Source: UBA3064 sp016868095 (GTDB taxonomy: Bacteria; Pseudomonadota; Gammaproteobacteria; Burkholderiales; Burkholderiaceae_E). Taken from it: DNA of 20,071 nt. The stretch spans positions 1 to 20,071 of the forward strand of contig JBEDEM010000057.1 of assembly GCA_041175665.1 (NCBI GenBank). The letters are read 5' to 3'. Position 1 is the stretch's first letter, and each line of letters opens with the position of its first letter. Below, in pieces: positions 15,045 through 20,071 of this stretch. A model generated the notes under the pieces. That model did not search any database and was not told the DNA's origin. It was given only the letters and a program-made list of their open reading frames with translations. The translations under genes and the position numbers were made by a program.

Positions 15045-15857
15045 TCAATCCGTCGAGAATCCTTGCTTGCGCACAAAGGCGCCCCAGTCAGGCCGCTGGG
15101 TCTTGCTGTATTGCTTTTGTTTGTCCACGGACCAGGCTGTGGCGGGCTTTCCTGTACTTGCGCTTTGCGCCTCGATCCAGCGTTTATCAAACTCAGCGAG
15201 TTGTTGATCGATGCGCTGATCATCAAAGCGATCTTGGTGAACGCTTGCATCAAGGGGCAGGCGAGGAACTGGATTGCGTGGACTTTGCGGATAACCCATG
15301 CAAAGACCTGCGACCGGCAAGACATGCTGGGGCAGTTCGAGCCAGCCCGACACCAGCTCGGCCTGATCGCGAATGACGCTGATTGGGCAACAAACCAGAC
15401 CGGCTTCCTCTGCGGCGCGAATAAAGTTCATCAACACGAGCCCTGCGTCAATGCTTGCATTAAACAAGGCATCCAAATGCTCGTTGACAAAGGCTTGACC
15501 CTGTCGCGCAAACAAATGCCGCAAGCGTCTGCCGTTGGCGCAAACCACCCAAAACTCAGGCGCATCAGCGATCCATGGCATCGAAGGGATGAGCTGATTG
15601 AATTTTTCTCGTAAATCAGGCCGCCTGACTCGAATCAAATCGGCTTGCTGTAAAAAACTCTTTGAAGGCGCACTCAAGGCACAGGCAGAGAGCACTTGCA
15701 GCAAGGGCTCTGAAATCGCTTGATCCGACCAGGCGCGGTGGGTCGTGTGACTGGCGATACGCGCAAGCGCTTCAACTTGGGCGGCAGTCAGCTCGGCAGG
15801 TCGCTCGAAACGCTGTCCAAAGCGTGCTTGCAGAAGGTGCTCAAGATCATTAGGCAT
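15045..15857 (-). CDS. Nitroreductase-family flavoprotein
   Basis: About 270 residues from ATG 15857, which follows GGGAG by six bases; the open frame extends 24 codons further upstream but without a ribosome-binding site. The N-terminal half shows the nitroreductase pattern: HRAWSDQAISEPLLQVLSAC followed by SAPSKSFLQQADLIRV, whose Ser-x-Ser and Gln positions usually contact FMN. The central helix LDALFNASIDAGLVLMNFIRAAEEAGLVCCPIS is followed by a strand with LPVAGLCMGYP. The family binds FMN and reduces nitro compounds, quinones, enones or flavins with NAD(P)H in the cytoplasm. The C-terminal 40 residues (basic, with WSVDKQKQYSKTQ) match the lid extension of FRP/NfsA-type members. It is divergent from the livH operon across 119 bp and has the aldehyde dehydrogenase gene 119 bp downstream. 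Confidence 0.85.
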   Translation of the reverse strand: MPNDLEHLLQARFGQRFERPAELTAAQVEALARIASHTTHRAWSDQAISEPLLQVLSACALSAPSKSFLQQADLIRVRRPDLREKFNQLIPSMPWIADAPEFWVVCANGRRLRHLFARQGQAFVNEHLDALFNASIDAGLVLMNFIRAAEEAGLVCCPISVIRDQAELVSGWLELPQHVLPVAGLCMGYPQSPRNPVPRLPLDASVHQDRFDDQRIDQQLAEFDKRWIEAQSASTGKPATAWSVDKQKQYSKTQRPDWGAFVRKQGFSTD

Positions 15858-15976
15858 TGATAACTCCCAAGGCAGGCTAGCACGGCCCCTGTCATGCTCC
15901 AAGAGGGTCGAGCCGCAAAGTCCCCGCAAATGCCATCAGCTTGTACCGTTTTCGGGTCTTATGCGAGCATTCGAGG

Positions 15977-16900
15977 GTGGACATATTCTTGCAACAAATG
16001 ATTAACGGCCTAGTGCTGGGAAGCATGTACGCCTTGGTGGCCCTTGGCTACACAATGGTTTATGGCATCGTCAATCTGATCAACTTCGCGCACGGTGAAG
16101 TGTTGATGGTTGGTGCCATGGTCGCGTTTACCGTCGTCAGCCTGCTTGGCGACTCGGGACTCCCAGGCTGGGTGCTTTTGCTCATCGCAATGCCCATGGC
16201 CATGCTCGTTTGCGCTGCGCTTAACTTCGCCATTGAAAAACTGGCCTACCGGCCGCTGAGAACCGCACCAAGGCTTGCACCTTTGATTACCGCCATGGGC
16301 ATCAGTCTTTTGCTGCAAACCCTTGCGATGGTGATCTGGAAGCCCAATCCAAAACCTTTTCCTCAGCTATTGCCGGTGGATCCGATCGATCTCGGAGGTC
16401 CTGTCATCACCATCACCCAATTGCTGATCCTGCTGGTCACAGCTATCGTCTTAGTCATCCTGATGATCCTGGTGAATAAGACACGCCTTGGCCGGGCCAT
16501 GCGCGCAACGGCGGAAAACCCAAGGGTCGCAGCACTGATGGGTGTTAACCCCGACCAAGTTATTTCGGCAACGTTTGTCATCGGCGCGGCACTCGCTGCG
16601 GTCGCAGGCATCATGTGGGCTGCCAATTACGGCACCGTCCAACATGCCATGGGGTTTTTGCCGGGGCTCAAGGCTTTCACCGCTGCGGTGCTTGGCGGCA
16701 TCGGGAATTTGCCGGGCGCAGTCCTTGGGGCTTTGTTGCTCGGACTGGTTGAAGCGATTGGCGCGGGCTACCTTGGCGACCTCACAGGCGGTGTACTCGG
16801 CTCGCACTACGCTGATATTTTCGCCTTTGTGGCGCTTATTCTTGTGCTCACACTCCGGCCCTCGGGACTTTTGGGTGAACGTGTGGCCGACAGAGCCTAA
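15977..16900 (+). CDS. livH: Branched-chain amino acid ABC transporter, permease LivH
   Basis: About 307 residues from GTG 15977, chosen because the family starts with a short hydrophilic DIFLQQMINGLVLGSMYALV-like segment; the open frame runs back to TTG 15941, but the added residues are not family-like. There are about eight membrane helices. The hallmarks are GYTMVYGIVNLINFAHGEV near the N terminus, RATAENPRVAALMGVNPD in the cytoplasmic coupling loop, and the closing KAFTAAVLGGIGNLPGAVLGA segment. LivH forms the inner-membrane channel with LivM and imports leucine-type amino acids or, in many Burkholderiales paralogs, aromatic acids, urea or other carboxylates, driven by LivG and LivF. It is the first gene of the operon, and livM begins 3 bp after its stop. 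Confidence 0.93.
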   Translation: MDIFLQQMINGLVLGSMYALVALGYTMVYGIVNLINFAHGEVLMVGAMVAFTVVSLLGDSGLPGWVLLLIAMPMAMLVCAALNFAIEKLAYRPLRTAPRLAPLITAMGISLLLQTLAMVIWKPNPKPFPQLLPVDPIDLGGPVITITQLLILLVTAIVLVILMILVNKTRLGRAMRATAENPRVAALMGVNPDQVISATFVIGAALAAVAGIMWAANYGTVQHAMGFLPGLKAFTAAVLGGIGNLPGAVLGALLLGLVEAIGAGYLGDLTGGVLGSHYADIFAFVALILVLTLRPSGLLGERVADRA

Positions 16901-16903
16901 ACC

Positions 16904-17989
16904 GTGGAAGCACTCAAGCACCGTTGGCCGATTTTTCTCGCGCTCGCCCTTGGCCTTTTGCTGCTGCCACTGGCCGTGCAAAGCATCGGTGCAGGTTGGG
17001 TAAGAATTCTTGCATTGGCAATGCTTTATGTGCTTTTAGCGCTAGGGCTCAATATTGTTGTCGGTTACGCGGGACTGCTGGATTTGGGCTTTGTTGCCTT
17101 CTACGCGGTGGGTGCCTATATGTACGCCCTCATGGCATCACCGCATCTTCTTGAAACCTTCGAAAGCCTCGCTCAAAGCTTTCCCCAAGGTTTACACACA
17201 CCGATCTGGCTTGTGATCCCCTTAGCCGCTGGGCTCGCGGCCCTTGCCGGCGCACTCTTGGGACTCCCGGTGCTCAAGCTCAGAGGGGACTACCTTGCCA
17301 TCGTCACGCTTGGTTTTGGCGAAATTATCCGGGTGTTCATGAATAACCTGGAGCATCCGGTCAACATCACAAACGGCCCGCGTGGACTCGATCGCATCGA
17401 TCCGATGAGTCTTTGGGGACTGAGCTTTAGCAAACCCCTTGTGATTGCCGACTACAAGATTGCATCGGTGACGCTTTACTACTGGCTCTTTCTAGGACTG
17501 GTGGTGATCAGCGTGATTGTGTGCTATCGATTAGAACATTCACGGATCGGTCGAGCATGGATGGCAATCCGTGAAGATGAGCTGGCGGCCAAAGCGATGG
17601 GCATCAATACCCGCAATATGAAGTTGCTTGCCTTCGCCATGGGTGCGAGCTTTGGCGGCGTCTCAGGCGCTATGTTTGCTGCTTTTCAAGGCTTTGTTTC
17701 GCCTGAGTCATTCAGCCTTATGGAATCGATCATGATCGTCGCCATGGTTGTCCTTGGAGGTATTGGTCATTTGCCTGGTGTGATACTGGGAGCCTTGATG
17801 CTCGCTGCGCTTCCTGAAGTTTTGCGTTACATCGCAGGCGACATCCAAAATCTCACGGGAGGACGGATTGATGCGGCGATCTTGCGTCAATTGCTCATTG
17901 CAATGGCGATGATAGGCATCATGTTGCTGCGCCCTCAAGGCTTATGGCCTCGCCCACTCAGCAAATCGGTCGCGGGTAAATCGCAGTGA
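16904..17989 (+). CDS. livM: Branched-chain amino acid ABC transporter, permease LivM
   Basis: This 361-residue inner-membrane protein has about nine helices. Landmarks are MLYVLLALGLNIVVGYAGLLDLGFVAFYAVGAY-type N-terminal segments, LKLRGDYLAIVTLGFGEIIRVF, the coupling-loop segment SRIGRAWMAIREDELAAKAMGIN, and the final GGIGHLPGVILGA repeat of the LivH/LivM superfamily. The start GTG 16904 lies 3 bp after livH. It pairs with LivH as the second half of the permease. The stop TGA overlaps the GTG start of livG (GTGA). The length is normal for LivM. Confidence 0.94.
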   Translation: MEALKHRWPIFLALALGLLLLPLAVQSIGAGWVRILALAMLYVLLALGLNIVVGYAGLLDLGFVAFYAVGAYMYALMASPHLLETFESLAQSFPQGLHTPIWLVIPLAAGLAALAGALLGLPVLKLRGDYLAIVTLGFGEIIRVFMNNLEHPVNITNGPRGLDRIDPMSLWGLSFSKPLVIADYKIASVTLYYWLFLGLVVISVIVCYRLEHSRIGRAWMAIREDELAAKAMGINTRNMKLLAFAMGASFGGVSGAMFAAFQGFVSPESFSLMESIMIVAMVVLGGIGHLPGVILGALMLAALPEVLRYIAGDIQNLTGGRIDAAILRQLLIAMAMIGIMLLRPQGLWPRPLSKSVAGKSQ

Positions 17990-18747
17990 GCCTTCTCGAA
18001 ATTACCGAGGTCTCTAAGCGATTTGGCGGTTTACAAGCGCTTGCCGATGTCGATCTACGTATTGAGGCTGGTCATATTCACGGCTTAATCGGCCCTAACG
18101 GTGCGGGTAAAACCACCCTATTCAATCTGATTACGGGCCTTTACTCGGCCGATAGTGGGCGATTTGTCCTACAAGGAACAAGCTACAAACCCCAGTCGGT
18201 TCACGCCGTGACCATGGCAGGCATTGCCCGAACCTTCCAAAACATTCGTTTATTTGGCGACATGAGTGCGCTCGATAATGTTCGGGTCGGACGCCACATC
18301 CGTTCAAGCGCCGGCCTTTGGGATGCGATATGGCGTAGCAGGCATTTTTATAGCGAAGAGGCTCGTTTGCGCGAGGAAGCCATGGCGCTTCTCGATTATG
18401 TGGGCATTGCGCACTATGCCGAGCATCGCGCAAACAGCCTGTCTTACGGCGACCAGCGCAGGCTTGAGATCGCTCGAGCACTAGCTACTGAGCCTCGTTT
18501 ACTTGCTCTCGACGAACCCGCAGCCGGTATGAATGCGAGCGAGAAAAATACCTTACGCAGCTTGATCGAACGAATTCGCTCAGATGGCCGCACGATTTTG
18601 CTCATCGAACACGATGTCAAGCTGGTCGCAGGCTTATGCAACATCATCACGGTTCTCGATAGTGGCCGGGTGATTGCAGAAGGCGCACCCGACGAGGTGC
18701 AACGCCATCCCAAAGTTATCGAAGCCTATCTTGGGGCCTCGGCATGA
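17986..18747 (+). CDS. livG: Branched-chain amino acid ABC transporter, ATP-binding protein LivG
   Basis: This 253-residue ATPase has Walker A GPNGAGKT (36-43), the Q-loop in ARTFQNIRLF (81-90), the ABC signature LSYGDQRR (152-159, with Tyr-Gly-Asp in place of the usual Ser-Gly-Gly), Walker B LLALDEP (172-178) and the switch His209 in LLIEHD. Together with LivF it forms the cytoplasmic ATPase dimer that powers the permease. GTG 17986 overlaps the livM stop, and ATG of livF overlaps its own stop (ATGA), so all are translationally coupled. A LivG-type, not LivF-type, assignment follows from the RTFQNIRLF and LAALDEPAAGMN patterns. Confidence 0.94.
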   Translation: MSLLEITEVSKRFGGLQALADVDLRIEAGHIHGLIGPNGAGKTTLFNLITGLYSADSGRFVLQGTSYKPQSVHAVTMAGIARTFQNIRLFGDMSALDNVRVGRHIRSSAGLWDAIWRSRHFYSEEARLREEAMALLDYVGIAHYAEHRANSLSYGDQRRLEIARALATEPRLLALDEPAAGMNASEKNTLRSLIERIRSDGRTILLIEHDVKLVAGLCNIITVLDSGRVIAEGAPDEVQRHPKVIEAYLGASA

Positions 18748-19451
18748 ATATGCTCGATGTTGAGGCACTCCATGTAGCCTACGGAGGAATTCGAGCGATC
18801 AAGGGCATTTCTTTCAGCGTCAAGCGAGGTGAACTGGTTAGTCTTTTGGGAGCTAATGGTGCAGGCAAAACCACAACCCTCAAGGCACTCACAGCTTTGC
18901 ATCCAAGGCTTTCGGGTCGAATCAGCTTTCAGAACAATGCGATCGACGGCTTAGGCGCTTGGGATTTGGCCAAGCGAGGCCTTGTCATGGTGCCCGAGGG
19001 GCGAGGCAGTTTCACGCGGATGACCATCCTAGAAAACCTGCAAATGGGCGCTTACTTGCGCGACGATCAGGATGTCGACGTCGACATTGAAAAAGTTTTC
19101 GCCCTGTTTCCGAGGCTTAAAGAACGTCGCAAGCAGCTTGCAGGCACAATGAGTGGCGGCGAACAACAAATGCTCGCCATGGGTCGAGCCTTAATGGCCA
19201 GGCCCCAATTGCTTTTGCTTGACGAACCCTCGATGGGTTTATCGCCGATGATGGTCGATACGATTTTTGAGGTCATTCGCAATATTCATCAAGAAGGTAT
19301 GACGATCTTACTTGTGGAACAAAATGCAGCGCGAGCGCTACAGGTTGCAGATCGTGCCTATGTCATTGAATCGGGCGAAATCATCATGCAAGGCGAGGCA
19401 AGCATGATGTTAAATGACCCGCGAGTTCGTGCCTCCTATCTTGGCGAGTAG
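18744..19451 (+). CDS. livF: Branched-chain amino acid ABC transporter, ATP-binding protein LivF
   Basis: This 235-residue ATPase has Walker A GANGAGKT (36-43), the LivF-typical VMVPEGRGSFTRMTILENLQMGA segment including the Q-loop region, the signature MSGGEQQM (136-143) and Walker B LLLLDEP (156-162), with the LivF-type VEQNAARAL near the end in place of the LivG EHD switch. It dimerises with LivG on the cytoplasmic side of the permease. ATG 18744 overlaps the livG stop. A 129-bp gap separates it from livK, so livK may be transcribed partly on its own. Confidence 0.94.
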   Translation: MNMLDVEALHVAYGGIRAIKGISFSVKRGELVSLLGANGAGKTTTLKALTALHPRLSGRISFQNNAIDGLGAWDLAKRGLVMVPEGRGSFTRMTILENLQMGAYLRDDQDVDVDIEKVFALFPRLKERRKQLAGTMSGGEQQMLAMGRALMARPQLLLLDEPSMGLSPMMVDTIFEVIRNIHQEGMTILLVEQNAARALQVADRAYVIESGEIIMQGEASMMLNDPRVRASYLGE

Positions 19452-19580
19452 TTCTTGATGAATAGGTCTTGTTTTCCAAAGCCACTTTTTACGAAACGAT
19501 CAAGGGCTCATGTCAGTACCACGCTTGTTTATTGCCTCGATTTCATTAAACCCGTTTGAACAACCTAAAGGAGCTTTATC

Positions 19581-20071
19581 ATGATGTTTAAATTTCATGC
19601 ACTTGCTGGCGCCGTCTTGCTCGGGTTCGTTTCGCAGCAAGCCCTCGCACAAGAAACAGTGGTTCGCCTTGGCCATGTCGGACCAACGAGCGGTTCGATC
19701 GCACACCTGGGCAAAGACAATGAAAACGGTGCCAGGCTTGCGGTTGAAGAACTCAACGCCAAGGGGATTTCCATCGGCGGCAAAAAAATCAAGTTTGAAT
19801 TGCTCGCCGAAGATGACGCAGCTGACCCCAAGCAAGGTACAGCTGCTGCACAAAAACTTGTCGACAGCAAAGTCGTTGGTGTGATTGGCCACCTCAACTC
19901 TGGCACATCGATTCCTGCATCGAAGATTTATAGCGACGCAGGCATTCCCCAAATCAGCCCATCAGCAACCAACCCACGCTACACCCGACAGGGCTACAAA
20001 ACGACCTTCAGGGTTGTAGCCGACGATGTTCACCTTGGCGGAACGCTCGGCAAATATGCAGTTAATCAACT
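19581..20071 (+). CDS. livK: Periplasmic branched-chain amino acid-binding protein LivK, N-terminal part
   Basis: The frame is open from ATG 19581 to the end of the window (about 163 codons), so the gene is cut by the window edge. The signal peptide is short and clean: basic MMFKF, a hydrophobic core HALAGAVLLGF and a cleavage site after ALA at residue 23. The mature part has the LIVBP beginning: VVRLGHVGPTSGSIAHLGKD, then the GARLAVEELNAKG helix and, near the cut, VVGVIGHLNSGTSIPASKIY, typical of this periplasmic-binding family. There is no lipobox cysteine. AAAGGAG lies seven bases before ATG 19581, the strongest ribosome-binding site in the window, consistent with a binding protein needed in excess over the transporter. 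It captures the substrate for the LivHMGF complex; whether that is leucine or another carboxylate cannot be told here. Confidence 0.93.
   Translation, partial: MMFKFHALAGAVLLGFVSQQALAQETVVRLGHVGPTSGSIAHLGKDNENGARLAVEELNAKGISIGGKKIKFELLAEDDAADPKQGTAAAQKLVDSKVVGVIGHLNSGTSIPASKIYSDAGIPQISPSATNPRYTRQGYKTTFRVVADDVHLGGTLGKYAVNQ

Noticed and set aside
14955..15614. 219-aa open frame opposite the nitroreductase gene
   Set aside because: The minus frame has nitroreductase motifs and a strong ribosome-binding site; this frame has no recognisable features.
1..20071. Mobile element, CRISPR array, tRNA or rRNA
   Set aside because: No transposase or integrase motifs, no regularly spaced repeats with unique spacers and no tRNA-like cloverleaf were recognised on either strand.

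Overview
The window looks like a chromosomal stretch of a free-living, metabolically versatile betaproteobacterium, most likely Burkholderiales (Alcaligenaceae-like). This is inferred from family-level resemblance of the proteins, moderate GC content, frequent GTG/TTG starts and a complete Liv-type ABC operon; no rRNA or marker gene is present to prove it. Coding density is very high, and no gene-free stretch exceeds about 220 bases. I see no tRNA, rRNA, CRISPR, insertion sequence, integrase or att site.

Layout. (1) Bases 1-1864, + strand: the 3' part of an Old Yellow Enzyme reductase, a stand-alone flagellar flaG, and a LiuC-type enoyl-CoA hydratase whose end overlaps the convergent amidase by 50 bp. 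(2) Bases 1815-8642, - strand: a compact five-gene operon read from right to left: an unrecognised 81-aa protein, an MFS transporter, a molybdopterin oxidoreductase, a KstD-like FAD dehydrogenase and an amidase-signature hydrolase. A LysR regulator (8788-9741, +) diverges from it across a short region with a candidate promoter and palindromes. This is best read as an uptake-and-degradation cluster for an unknown organic, possibly amide-bearing, substrate. (3) Bases 9763-11875: a PH-like-domain protein (-) divergent from a TerC-family membrane protein (+), which is translationally coupled to an exported DUF4019 protein. The terC leader contains several inverted repeats, one covering the ribosome-binding site. 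(4) Bases 11876-15857: a run of ACCGGT repeats, then - strand genes for a universal stress protein, a 3-hydroxyisobutyrate-dehydrogenase-like enzyme, an aldehyde dehydrogenase and a nitroreductase-like protein. (5) Bases 15977 to the end, + strand: livH-livM-livG-livF with overlapping or nearly abutting junctions, then livK with its own strong ribosome-binding site, cut by the window edge.

How the parts work together: regions 2, 4 and 5 form a small-molecule import and oxidation neighbourhood. It has an ABC importer for branched amino acids or related carboxylates, an MFS importer, and dehydrogenases acting on hydroxyacids, aldehydes and acyl-CoAs. The least ordinary items are the five-gene LysR-linked cluster with its small unknown leading gene and a Mo enzyme with an unusual cysteine spacing, the structured terC leader, and the symmetric ACCGGT array. 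I found no clear evidence of a radically new system such as defence, a mobile element or a retron.
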